Source of the DNA: Rubrivivax sp.
Lineage (GTDB): Bacteria > Pseudomonadota > Gammaproteobacteria > Burkholderiales > Burkholderiaceae_C
DNA length: 36,270 nucleotides
Reading direction: 5' to 3'
NCBI GenBank assembly: GCA_021298085.1
Contig: JAJTDE010000052.1
Location: 1 to 36,270, forward strand
Position numbers and translations under genes: made by a program. Below, piece by piece: positions 7,886-16,363 of this stretch (position 1 is its first letter; each line of letters begins with the position of its first letter). The notes under the pieces were generated by a model. That model saw nothing but the letters and a program-made list of their open reading frames with translations. It searched no databases and was not told the origin of the DNA.

Positions 7886-8875
7886 ATGAGCACCCCCTTG
7901 CTGCAAGTCAAGAACCTGCGTGTGGAGTTCCCCACGCGCCACGGCACGCTGCTGGCGCTGGACGACATCAGCTTCGACATCGCGCCCGGCGAGATCCTGG
8001 GTGTGGTGGGCGAATCGGGCGCGGGCAAGAGCCTTACCGGCGCGGCCATCATCGGCCTTCTGGAACCCCCGGGCCGCGTGGCCTCGGGCGAGATCCTCTA
8101 CGACGGCCGCCGCATCGACAACCTCGGCCCGGACGACATGCGCAAGATCCGCGGCCGCCACATCGGCGCCGTCTTCCAGGACCCGCTGACCAGCCTGAAC
8201 CCTTTGTATTCCGTCGGCCGCCAGCTGACCGAAACCATCCAGACCCACCTGGACCTGAACGACGCGCAGGCCCGCGAGCGGGCCATCGACCTCCTGCGCC
8301 AGACCGGCATTCCGGCGCCCGAAGCGCGCATCGACCAATACCCCCACCAGTTTTCCGGCGGCATGCGCCAACGGGTGGTGATTGCGCTGGCGCTGGCCGC
8401 GCAGCCTCGGCTGATCGTCGCCGACGAGCCCACCACGGCGCTGGATGTGTCCATCCAGGCGCAGATCATTGCGCTGCTCAAGCGTCTGGCGCGTGAGCAG
8501 GGGGCCAGCGTGATGCTGGTCACCCACGACATGGGTGTGATCGCCGAAACCTGTGATCGCGTGGCCGTGATGTATGCCGGGCGCATCGTCGAGATCGGCC
8601 CGGTGGCTTCGGTCATTCACCGCCCGGCCCACCCGTATTCCCGCGGCCTGATGGGCAGCATCCCGTCGATGGACGAAGACCGTGAACGCCTGTTGCAGAT
8701 CGATGGTGCGATGCCGCGCCTGAATGCCATTCCCCGTGGCTGTGCCTTCAATCCGCGCTGCCCGCAGGTGGTGCCACGCTGCCGCGAGCAGCGGCCCGAC
8801 CTGATGCCGGCCGGTGCCACCCAGGCCGCGTGCTGGCTGGTGCCCGGGGCACCCACGGCAGGGGAGGGTGCATGA
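7886..8875 (+). CDS. ABC transporter ATP-binding protein, DppD/OppD family
   Basis: A 329-residue cytoplasmic ATPase. It shows Walker A GESGAGKS (42-49), Q-loop VFQDP (96-100), signature FSGGM (156-160), Walker B LIVADEP (176-182) and switch histidine H214. The C-terminal oligopeptide-transporter extension contains GCAFNPRCPQ and two later cysteines, a pattern that in some DppD proteins binds a 4Fe-4S cluster. The ATG at 7886 is chosen because the family's MSTPLLQVKNL N-terminus begins there, 13 bases after the permease stop. Its stop overlaps the next ATG (ATGA). Confidence 0.95.
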   Translation: MSTPLLQVKNLRVEFPTRHGTLLALDDISFDIAPGEILGVVGESGAGKSLTGAAIIGLLEPPGRVASGEILYDGRRIDNLGPDDMRKIRGRHIGAVFQDPLTSLNPLYSVGRQLTETIQTHLDLNDAQARERAIDLLRQTGIPAPEARIDQYPHQFSGGMRQRVVIALALAAQPRLIVADEPTTALDVSIQAQIIALLKRLAREQGASVMLVTHDMGVIAETCDRVAVMYAGRIVEIGPVASVIHRPAHPYSRGLMGSIPSMDEDRERLLQIDGAMPRLNAIPRGCAFNPRCPQVVPRCREQRPDLMPAGATQAACWLVPGAPTAGEGA

Positions 8876-9915
8876 GCGGCGATCGTTCCTCCGCGCCGGG
8901 CTACCCCGCAATGCCCGGCCCGCTCGTGGCCGTGGACGGGCTGAGCAAGGTCTTTGACGTTTCGGCCCCGTGGCTGAACCGGGTGCTGGAAGGCAAGCCG
9001 CGCCAGCGTGTGCACGCGGTGGACGGGGTCAGCTTCAGCATCCAGCGGGGGCAGACGCTGGCCCTGGTGGGTGAATCGGGCTGCGGCAAGAGCACGGTGG
9101 CACGGTTGCTGGTGGGGCTGTATGCACCCACGGCAGGCACGCTGCAGTTTGATGGCCAGGACACCCGCGCGGTGCTGGCCGGCCCGAACGCGGCTGCGCT
9201 GCGCCGCCGCATGCAGATGATCTTCCAGGACCCCTATGCCAGCCTGAACCCGCGCTGGCGCGTGCGGGACATCGTGGCCGAGCCGCTGCACGAGCACAAG
9301 CTGCTGGTGGGTGACGACGATGGGCAGGCCAAGGTGGGCCAGTTGCTGCAGTCCGTCGGCTTGGCGGCAGCCGATGCGGCGAAGTTTCCGCACCAGTTTT
9401 CGGGCGGCCAACGCCAGCGCATCAGCATCGCACGCGCGCTGGCCACCCAGCCGGAATTCCTGGTCTGCGACGAGCCGACATCGGCACTGGACGTCTCCGT
9501 GCAGGCCCAGGTGCTCAACATCATGAAGGACCTGCAACGCGAGCGCGGCCTGACCTATCTCTTCATCAGCCACAACCTGGCGGTGGTGCGCCACGTGGCC
9601 GACGAGGTGGGGGTGATGTACCTGGGCCGCCTGGTGGAGGTGTCGCCCAAGAAGACGCTGTTCAGCGCGCCGCGCCACCCCTACACCCGCATGCTGCTGG
9701 ACGCGATTCCCGACATCCAGATGAGCGGCCGTGCCCGAACCCCGGTGCAGGGCGAGGTGCCCAACCCCCTGAACCCGCCCACGGGCTGTGCCTTTCACCC
9801 GCGCTGCCCGCATGCCAATGCCCGTTGCAGTGCCGAGCGGCCTGTGCTGGTCAAGCGTGACGGCGTGCGGGTGGCCTGCCATGCCGTGGAGGAAGGGCGC
9901 ATCCCGGCGCCGTGA
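8872..9915 (+). CDS. ABC transporter ATP-binding protein, DppF/OppF family
   Basis: A 347-residue cytoplasmic ATPase, the second subunit of the heterodimer. Walker A is GESGCGKS (67-74), Q-loop IFQDP (117-121), signature FSGGQ (176-180), Walker B with D200 and E201, and switch H234. The C-terminal extension carries GCAFHPRCPH and further cysteines as in the partner. The ATGA overlap at 8872-8875 indicates translational coupling and equal subunit supply. It is the last gene of the operon; a small hairpin follows directly after its stop. Confidence 0.95.
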   Translation: MSGDRSSAPGYPAMPGPLVAVDGLSKVFDVSAPWLNRVLEGKPRQRVHAVDGVSFSIQRGQTLALVGESGCGKSTVARLLVGLYAPTAGTLQFDGQDTRAVLAGPNAAALRRRMQMIFQDPYASLNPRWRVRDIVAEPLHEHKLLVGDDDGQAKVGQLLQSVGLAAADAAKFPHQFSGGQRQRISIARALATQPEFLVCDEPTSALDVSVQAQVLNIMKDLQRERGLTYLFISHNLAVVRHVADEVGVMYLGRLVEVSPKKTLFSAPRHPYTRMLLDAIPDIQMSGRARTPVQGEVPNPLNPPTGCAFHPRCPHANARCSAERPVLVKRDGVRVACHAVEEGRIPAP

Positions 9916-9917
9916 CA

Positions 9918-9933
9918 GCGCCATTTGTGGCGC
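9918..9933 (+). terminator. Short hairpin after the transporter operon
   Basis: GCGCCA-TTTG-TGGCGC, a perfect 6-bp stem with a 4-base loop, begins three bases after the stop of the last ATPase gene. No T-run follows, so it is at best a weak or Rho-assisted terminator or an mRNA-end stabiliser. Confidence 0.4.
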
Positions 9934-10033
9934 CCTGGTAACAGTTGCTGACGATTTGGCCGCCGTGACCCCGCAGCATCGGGGTCTCTGGCGGGCGCGC
10001 TGCGGGTTTTGCGGCCGCAAACGCGTGCAAGAT

Positions 10034-10050
10034 GTCACGATTCTTGTGAC
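10034..10050. promoter_or_regulatory. Dyad GTCAC-N7-GTGAC upstream of the G8-domain gene
   Basis: An inverted repeat 56 bases before the chosen start of the large lipoprotein gene, inside a 190-base gap. Its arms suggest an operator, but no regulator gene is adjacent. I see no convincing -35/-10 pair around it. Apart from this dyad and the hairpin at 9918-9933 the gap holds nothing I recognise. Confidence 0.3.
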
Positions 10051-10105
10051 GCCGACCGCCAAGGCCCGCGCAATACGCGCCCGAGGGCCCGGTCGCCCCC
10101 GCACC

Positions 10106-13100
10106 ATGACGGTCTTTTCCTGGGCCACGCGGCTTCAATGTGCCGCGCGGCTGTCTGTCCTTTTTGTGTGGCTGAGCGCGGTCGGCCTGGGCCTGGCTTC
10201 CTGTGGCGGCGGCGACAGCGACGCGCCCGAGGCCGCGTCTGCGGCGGCAACCTCCGCCCCCCTGAACGCCCACGACACCCATGGTCATCCGCAGAGCAAG
10301 CCGCTGAATGGCGCGCTGAATGGCATCTTGGTCGACGCCGCCGAAGAGGCGTTGGGCGAACTCTGCCGCGGCGACGAGACCGAAGGAGCCGATGGCGCCT
10401 TGGTGGCGGTGCAGGCCGCCTCGACCGCCCGCAAGGCGTCCACGCCAGCCATTGCCACCGGCCTGACGGCACCGGCCAGCGTGTGCTTCTTCGAGAATAC
10501 CCAGTACACCGGCCGCAGCACCTGCGCCAGCATCGGTGCCGGCGACATACCCGTCGCGTTGGACAACCGCATCTCGTCGGTGCAGGTGCCGCCGGGACTG
10601 CGCCTGGAGCTGTTTGACCAGGCCGCCCAGTCGGGTGCCAGCGCGGTGCTGACGGCCAACGCCCCCAACCTGGGCACGCTGGCCTTCAATGACCGGACCA
10701 GTGCCTTTCGCATCACGGCCACCGTCACCCCACCACCCGTGGCTGACACCTTCTACTGGTCTAACCCGGCCACCTGGGGTGGCAGCAAGCCGGTGGCCGG
10801 CGCCGCCGTGCACGTCCCGGCCGGCATGAAGCTGGTGCTGGACGAGTCCACGCCGTCGCTGGGGGTGCTGACCATCGAGGGTGAGCTGTCGGTCAGGCCC
10901 GGGGCCAAGGTGGACCTGATCACGGCGGCGATCGTGGTGCGCGGCTCGACGGGTGTGCTGCGGGCTGGTGCCGAAGGTCAACGCTTCACCGGCAAGCTGG
11001 CCATCACGCTGACGGACACCTACCGTGCCGGTGATGTGACGGGCCTGCGCATGGGGACGCGCGGCATCATCGTGTATGACGGTGGCAAGCTGCTGCTGTT
11101 CGGGTCGCCCCCGGCCTTGTCCTGGACGCGCCTGGCGGCCCATGCGCCGGCGCAGGCGAAATCGCTGAGCCTGAGCCAGGTTACCGGGTGGGCTGCCGGC
11201 CAGAAGGTCGCGATTGCGCCCACCGAGTGGTACCCGGTGTTTCCGTGGGCCCTTCAGGCCCAGCATGACGCGTCGGTGGGCACCGAGCTGCGCACGCTGT
11301 CCGGCGTCAGGGTCCAGACGGCCAACCTGACCACGGCGCTCTCGCAGTTCAAGTGGGGCAGCCTGCAGTACATGACCGACAACGGGCTCAGCCTCAGCCC
11401 GGGCCCCTTCAACGCGCCGCACCCCGATGCCGCCCGTGTGATCGACGAGCGGGCCGAGGTAGGCAACCTGACACGCAACATCGTCGTCCAGGGCCTGAAT
11501 GACCTGCGCTGGAAGCAGGATGGCTTTGGGGCGCACATCATGGTGATGGACCTGGCCTCACGGGTGCAGCTGGACGGCGTTGAGCTGCGCCAGATGGGCC
11601 AGGCGGGCATCGAAGGGCGCTACCCGCTGCATTGGCACATGCTGTCCTACGGGCCGTCTGGCCAGCTGCTGGGCGATGCGGTGGGCCACTTTGTGCGCAA
11701 CAGCAGCATCTGGAACTCGCGCCAGCGCTGCATCGTGATCCACGGCACCAACGGCGTCACCGTGAGCAACAACGTGTGTTACGACATCAAGGGCCATGGC
11801 ATCTTTCTGGAAGATGGCGTCGAGCGGCGCAATGTCATCGAGGGCAACCTGGTGCTGCGGGTGCGTTCACCGCAAAGCGCCCACCTGATCACGCGCCACG
11901 AGGAGGGCGGTGCCGCGAGCGGGTGTGGCGGCGGAGCCGCAGGCTTCTGGTTGACCAACCCCGACAACACGGTCCGCCACAACGCCGTGGCCGACGCGCA
12001 GGGCAATGGTTTCTGGTTGTCCTACCCGGCCACCCCCAAGAAGCAAAACGCGCACGTGCCGATCCGCCCTGTCAACCTGCCGCACGCCCCCTTCGAGCAC
12101 AACACCGCCAGGGCCAATGGTTTTTATGGTGTCGCCCTGGAATGCGCGATGGTGGACGATGCCGGGAATACCGGCTTGATCCAGTATGCGCCGACCGTTG
12201 ACGGATCGCCCTTCGACTTCAGCAATGGCCAGCGTTTCACCCTGCGTGGCATCACGATGGCCAAGAACATGATGGGTGGCTACCTGAACCGTGCCACCTA
12301 CCCGGACTACCGGCAGTTTGTGCTGGCTGGCAACCTGCAGCGCTCGATCACGGGTGTGGTGCTCCAGGGCAGCACGAAACATGCCCTCGTGGTGGCCAAC
12401 AGCCTGAACCAGCAGCAGCCTCCGCCCGCGTGCTGCCTGGAGCCCCAACTGGCAATTGCCTCCTACCACTCGCAGATGGACATCAGCGAGAACACCTTCA
12501 GCGGCTTTGCCAACCGCGGTTATGCCCGCACCAGCAACGGCTGGGACCTTTCCTCGGGCACCTTCGGCACCGATGACTACTACGTCAAGCCCGTGGAGAA
12601 GGGCTTCGCGCGCAACGTCAACAACCGATTGATCGGTTCCGACCCGGGCTGGCGCGCGCTGCCGCCCCACATGCAGCCCAACTACACCGTGGCCAGCCGC
12701 AACAGCTGGACCTTGGCCGGTGCCCTCTGGGACCCCTACGGCCATGTCGCGGGCGCCAACCGCTGGTGGGTGCTGGATTCGCCCTTTCTGAGCGATGCCA
12801 GCTGCCAGCCCGTGCCGTCCAGTGTGCCGGCCGGCACGGTGGCCAACGGCCTGAGCTGTGCCGGGCCGTACTACGGGGTCGTCGATTTCTGGCTGAACCG
12901 CGATGGCCCCCATGCCACCGACCGCTTCGGCCTGTTGGAGAAGCTGGTGGTCAAGCGCTACACACCCAGCGGCCAGTGGGTGGCTGACTGGGTGGTGGAG
13001 CAGGGTTACGACAGCCGTTTCCTGGGCCACATGCGCCACTTTGCAGCGCTCAAGCAGGCCCGGTATGAGCTCACGTTGCCGCAGTACCCGCAGGCGGCGA

Positions 13101-13456
13101 CGGTCAAGCAGGCGCCACGCTGGCTGCAGTTCCATGTCGAGAACCTGCTGAACAGCGGCGACGAACTGTTGCTGGCCGTGCCCTTTGACGGCACACGCAC
13201 ACCCACGCGGGTGATGGCGTCCACCAACCCCGATTTCGCCCGCCTGTCACCGCCGGGCCAGGACTCGCGGCTGCTGACGCCGGTGGCGTCGCTGGCCGCG
13301 TTGTCTCAAGGCCCGGGGCACCAGTACTGGCAGGACAGCGCCCGCCAGCGCATCTGGCTGAAGCTGGTGCCCCTGGGCCTGGAAGCCCCGTTTGCCGGCG
13401 CTGAGGCGCTGAGCGACACGGCGCTCTACCGGCGTTATGCGGTGCGCATCGAGTGA
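10106..13456 (+). CDS. Large lipoprotein: beta/gamma-crystallin-like domain + G8 domain + parallel beta-helix
   Basis: About 1116 residues. The N-terminus is a lipoprotein signal (Arg-containing head, hydrophobic core, LASC with lipidated C33 followed by GGGDSD), so it is probably attached to the outer membrane. Residues 124-205 look like a beta/gamma-crystallin repeat pair (VCFFENTQYTGRSTC, later LELFDQ..QSGAS). From about 217 a G8 domain starts (YWSNPATWGG, then AAVHVPAGMKLVLDES). A long beta-helix follows (about 450-850), with the YPLHWHM motif at 506-512 matching the YPxHxH motif of CEMIP/TMEM2-like proteins, and NNVCYDIKGHGIFLEDG. Animal relatives bind or degrade hyaluronan; a glycan-binding or -cleaving role here is inferred. 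The start at 10106 fits the signal peptide, although no clear ribosome site is present. Confidence 0.85.
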   Translation: MTVFSWATRLQCAARLSVLFVWLSAVGLGLASCGGGDSDAPEAASAAATSAPLNAHDTHGHPQSKPLNGALNGILVDAAEEALGELCRGDETEGADGALVAVQAASTARKASTPAIATGLTAPASVCFFENTQYTGRSTCASIGAGDIPVALDNRISSVQVPPGLRLELFDQAAQSGASAVLTANAPNLGTLAFNDRTSAFRITATVTPPPVADTFYWSNPATWGGSKPVAGAAVHVPAGMKLVLDESTPSLGVLTIEGELSVRPGAKVDLITAAIVVRGSTGVLRAGAEGQRFTGKLAITLTDTYRAGDVTGLRMGTRGIIVYDGGKLLLFGSPPALSWTRLAAHAPAQAKSLSLSQVTGWAAGQKVAIAPTEWYPVFPWALQAQHDASVGTELRTLSGVRVQTANLTTALSQFKWGSLQYMTDNGLSLSPGPFNAPHPDAARVIDERAEVGNLTRNIVVQGLNDLRWKQDGFGAHIMVMDLASRVQLDGVELRQMGQAGIEGRYPLHWHMLSYGPSGQLLGDAVGHFVRNSSIWNSRQRCIVIHGTNGVTVSNNVCYDIKGHGIFLEDGVERRNVIEGNLVLRVRSPQSAHLITRHEEGGAASGCGGGAAGFWLTNPDNTVRHNAVADAQGNGFWLSYPATPKKQNAHVPIRPVNLPHAPFEHNTARANGFYGVALECAMVDDAGNTGLIQYAPTVDGSPFDFSNGQRFTLRGITMAKNMMGGYLNRATYPDYRQFVLAGNLQRSITGVVLQGSTKHALVVANSLNQQQPPPACCLEPQLAIASYHSQMDISENTFSGFANRGYARTSNGWDLSSGTFGTDDYYVKPVEKGFARNVNNRLIGSDPGWRALPPHMQPNYTVASRNSWTLAGALWDPYGHVAGANRWWVLDSPFLSDASCQPVPSSVPAGTVANGLSCAGPYYGVVDFWLNRDGPHATDRFGLLEKLVVKRYTPSGQWVADWVVEQGYDSRFLGHMRHFAALKQARYELTLPQYPQAATVKQAPRWLQFHVENLLNSGDELLLAVPFDGTRTPTRVMASTNPDFARLSPPGQDSRLLTPVASLAALSQGPGHQYWQDSARQRIWLKLVPLGLEAPFAGAEALSDTALYRRYAVRIE

Positions 13457-13486
13457 GCGGTCAGACCTGGCCGAGGCTGGACACGA

Positions 13487-13843
13487 TCAGGCCAGCTTGA
13501 CCGCCGTGCCGCTGACGGCAACCATCATCATGCCGTTGGTCTCGCCCAGCACTTCATAGTCGAAGTCGATGCCGACCACGCCGTTGGCACCCAGTTCTCT
13601 GGCGGCCTCGATCAGGTCTTCCATGGCCGCATCTCGCGCACCTGACAGCGCCCGCTCATAACCCCCGGCGCGGCCGCCGACGACGTCGCGAACCGACGAG
13701 AACATGTCCCGGAAGATGTTGGCGCCGATGATGGCTTCACCATGCACCACGCCCAGCCAGGCCGTCACCCGCAGGCCCTGGCTTTCGTTGGGCAGCACGG
13801 TGGAGAGGTGGAAGTTGGCATCCTGCTTCGAAAACCAGCCCAT
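13487..13843 (-). CDS. YbjQ/UPF0145 family protein
   Basis: A 118-residue cytoplasmic protein of the YbjQ (UPF0145) family, sometimes described as a putative heavy-metal-binding domain; its function is not established. Family marks are the GEAIIGANIFRDMF segment, the RDVVGGRAGGYE segment, ELGANGVVGIDFDYE and the final VSGTAVKL. The ATG at 13843 has AGGAG nine bases upstream, which settles the start. It converges on the G8-domain gene with 30 bases between stops and is divergent from the oxidoreductase at 14014. A few extra N-terminal residues (MGWFSKQD) precede the usual domain. Confidence 0.9.
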   Translation of the reverse strand: MGWFSKQDANFHLSTVLPNESQGLRVTAWLGVVHGEAIIGANIFRDMFSSVRDVVGGRAGGYERALSGARDAAMEDLIEAARELGANGVVGIDFDYEVLGETNGMMMVAVSGTAVKLA

Positions 13844-14013
13844 GTGGTGTGACTCCTGAATGCGGTCTGAACGGGTAACCGCTCCAGCATTGTGGATGCG
13901 TGTCAGGACAACGGTGGATACACGCCGTCACAATGTCGGGAACAGGGCATGGGAAATCAGCAGCGTCGGGCGACGCGGCGTCGGGTGCCCGAGCGTTGAG
14001 GAGCGTCGTCGAC

Positions 14014-15282
14014 ATGGTGCACCGCCGTCAGCCGCCCAAGGCCTTTGACCTGGTGGTCCTGGGGGCCACGGGCTTTACCGGTCGCCTGGTGGCGGAATAC
14101 CTGCAGTCGCTGGTGCCCGCGGCGGCCGGGCTGCGTTGGGCCCTGGCTGGCCGAGACCCGCAACGGCTTCAGGCCGTGCAGCAGTCGCTGGGCCTGCCCG
14201 CGTCCGTGGCCCTGCTGCAGGCTGATGCGGCCGATGCCACGTCGATGGCGGCACTGGCCGCGCAGGCCCGCGTGGTGCTGAGCACGGCCGGCCCCTATCA
14301 GCGGGTGGGTGGCCCGCTGGTGCTGGCCTGTGCCGAGGCCGGTACCGACTACGTGGACCTCTGCGGCGAACCCCTGTGGATGGCGCAGATGATTCCGCAG
14401 CTGCAGGCGCCGGCGGCCGCCAGCGGCGCGCGCATCGTCTTTTCCTGCGGGTTTGATTCCGTTCCCTTTGACCTGGGCGTGGTCTACCTGCAGCATGAGA
14501 TGCAGCAGCGGCTGGGTGCGCCGGCACGGGAGGTGCGAGCCCGCGTGCAGGTCCTCAAGGGGACCCTGTCCGGCGGCACGGCGGCCAGCGCCTTGGCCAC
14601 CTTTGAACGCATCGGCCAGGACCCCGCTCTTGAGCGCCTGATGGCCGACCCCTTTGCCCTGACGCCAGGCTTTGCCGGACCGCCCCAGGCAGACGCACCC
14701 CAGGCCAGTTACGACGACTGGCTGCAGGCCTGGACCTGCCCGTTTGTGATGGCCGCCATCAACACCAAGAACGTCCACCGCACCCATGCCCTGCGCGGGC
14801 ACCCCTGGGGCCGTGACTTCCGATATTCCGAGCGCCAGGGCTGTGGTGAGGGCCCAAGTGGCCGACGTCGGGCCGTGGCCCGTGCGCGACAGTTGTCGCT
14901 GGCCAACCTGATGCTGGGCTTCGGCCCCACGCGTGAACTGCTGCGCCGGCTGGCGCTGCCCAAGCCGGGCAGCGGGCCCAATGCGACGCAGCGCGCGCAG
15001 GGCTGCTACGAGATCCTGATCACCGGGGCCACGGCCAACGGGCAGCGCGTGAGTGTGCGCGTCAGCGGTGACCGCGACCCGGGGTATGGCTCAACCAGCC
15101 GGATCGTCAGCGAGGCGGCCCTGTGCCTGCTCAGCGATGTGACGCACAGCGCCACGCCGGGCGGTGTGTGGACGGCCGGCGCCGCCATGGGCCTGGCGCT
15201 GCAGCGCCGGCTGGTGGCCCGGGCCGGGTTGCGCTTCGAAGTGCTGGACGACATTACCGCCGCACCGGCCACCGCCGGCTGA
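14014..15282 (+). CDS. Trans-acting enoyl reductase/saccharopine dehydrogenase-like oxidoreductase
   Basis: A 422-residue cytoplasmic oxidoreductase. The Rossmann-type nucleotide motif LGATGFTGRLVAEYL starts at residue 16 (glycines at 17, 20, 23). VLSTAGPYQRVGGPLVLACAEAGTDYVDLCGE and CGFDSVPFDLG segments are typical of the family that includes mycobacterial trans-acting enoyl reductases and eukaryotic saccharopine-dehydrogenase-like proteins. Substrate in this organism is unknown; a lipid acyl chain is possible. The ATG at 14014 is preferred because GAGGAG lies at 13998-14003; upstream starts at 13900 or 13933 would add a low-complexity Ser/Gly stretch. It has no operon partner. The gap at 13844-14013 holds the divergent promoters; none can be placed exactly. 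Confidence 0.88.
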   Translation: MVHRRQPPKAFDLVVLGATGFTGRLVAEYLQSLVPAAAGLRWALAGRDPQRLQAVQQSLGLPASVALLQADAADATSMAALAAQARVVLSTAGPYQRVGGPLVLACAEAGTDYVDLCGEPLWMAQMIPQLQAPAAASGARIVFSCGFDSVPFDLGVVYLQHEMQQRLGAPAREVRARVQVLKGTLSGGTAASALATFERIGQDPALERLMADPFALTPGFAGPPQADAPQASYDDWLQAWTCPFVMAAINTKNVHRTHALRGHPWGRDFRYSERQGCGEGPSGRRRAVARARQLSLANLMLGFGPTRELLRRLALPKPGSGPNATQRAQGCYEILITGATANGQRVSVRVSGDRDPGYGSTSRIVSEAALCLLSDVTHSATPGGVWTAGAAMGLALQRRLVARAGLRFEVLDDITAAPATAG

Positions 15283-15298
15283 GCGCATCGGCTGTGGT

Positions 15299-16279
15299 TC
15301 AGGGCCTGACGGCGCCCCGCACGTTCACGTACAGCGCGTACAGCGAGTGGCTGGCGGCCATGAACAGCCGGTTGTGGTGGGTTCCGCCAAAACACAGGTT
15401 GGCGCAGCGCTCGGGCAGGTGAATGTGGGCCAACTCGCGGCCTTCGGCGCTGTAGACCCGCACGCCGTCCAGCGCGTCCAGGTCGGCGCCGGCGGCGCCT
15501 GAGCTGCCAAAGCCGCACCAGACGTTGCCCTGGGCATCCACCGCGATGCCGTCATAGGCGCCAGGCCCCTGGGCGTCGGCAAACAGCCGGCGGTTGAGCA
15601 GGCGCGGGCCGTCGACGTCATACAGCCAAATGCGCCGGTGGGGCAGGTGGCGGCTTTCCACCACGTACAGCTGCTGCTCGTCCGGGGTGAAGGCCAGGCC
15701 GTTGGGCCCTTGGAGGTCGTCCAGCACCTGCGTCAGGCTTCCGCCGTCGGCGTCCATCCGGTAGACGCCATGCGGCAGTTCGGGTGTGGCGGGTTCACCT
15801 TCCCACCAGCCGGCAATCCCGAAGGGCGGGTCAGTGAACCAGATGCTGCCGTCGGCCTGGCGGCACACGATGTCGTTGGGTGAATTCAGGCGCTTGCCGT
15901 CGAAGTGGCTGGCCAGCACCCGGCTGCGTCCGTCGGTCTCGGTGCGGGTGACCTGCCGTGTGCCGTGTTCACAGACGAGCAGCCGCCCGGCGGTGTCGCG
16001 GGCCAGGCCGTTGGCGTGGTTCGACGGTTGGCGAAAGACGCTGACATGGCCGTCGTTGGCGTCCCAGCGCATCAGCCGGTTGTTGGGGATGTCGGAGAAC
16101 AGCAGGCAGCGGGCGTCACCGAACCACTGCGGGCCCTCGGCCCAATAGAAGCCGGTGGCCAGCTGCTCCACCGTGCCCGACAGCAGCCGCAGGGCCAGAA
16201 AGCGCTCGTCCAGCACCTCGATGCGCGGGTCGGGCAGGCGCGCGTTGGGCGCAAAGGGGATGTGGGTGCCGTCGATCAT
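15299..16279 (-). CDS. SMP-30/gluconolactonase/LRE family lactonase-like protein
   Basis: A 326-residue six-bladed beta-propeller protein of the SMP-30/gluconolactonase family, which hydrolyses sugar lactones with a divalent metal. Expected ligand positions are present: E48 in WAEGPQW, N135 in LNSPNDIV, N193 in GPNGLAF, and the Asp in AYDGIAVD. There is no signal peptide, so it acts in the cytoplasm. ATG 16279 is preferred over the upstream ATG at 16381, since family members begin shortly before the RIEVLDERF segment and the longer form would run into the divergent gene. Sugar-acid context (glycerate kinase nearby) is suggestive only. Confidence 0.88.
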   Translation of the reverse strand: MIDGTHIPFAPNARLPDPRIEVLDERFLALRLLSGTVEQLATGFYWAEGPQWFGDARCLLFSDIPNNRLMRWDANDGHVSVFRQPSNHANGLARDTAGRLLVCEHGTRQVTRTETDGRSRVLASHFDGKRLNSPNDIVCRQADGSIWFTDPPFGIAGWWEGEPATPELPHGVYRMDADGGSLTQVLDDLQGPNGLAFTPDEQQLYVVESRHLPHRRIWLYDVDGPRLLNRRLFADAQGPGAYDGIAVDAQGNVWCGFGSSGAAGADLDALDGVRVYSAEGRELAHIHLPERCANLCFGGTHHNRLFMAASHSLYALYVNVRGAVRP

Positions 16280-16363
16280 GGTGCGGGCGGGCCGGGGCCG
16301 CGTGAAGCCAATGGGTTTGACCCACTGTACGCCGCGGCTCGGGTGCGCAACGGAGAATGCGAC

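Noticed and set aside
5869-8052. 727-codon minus-strand open frame across the permease genes
   Set aside because: Gln/His/Arg-rich antisense translation of two well-supported permeases.
9851-11536. Minus-strand open frame opposite the G8-domain gene
   Set aside because: Arg/Gly/His-rich composition and no start region; the plus strand has clear domains.
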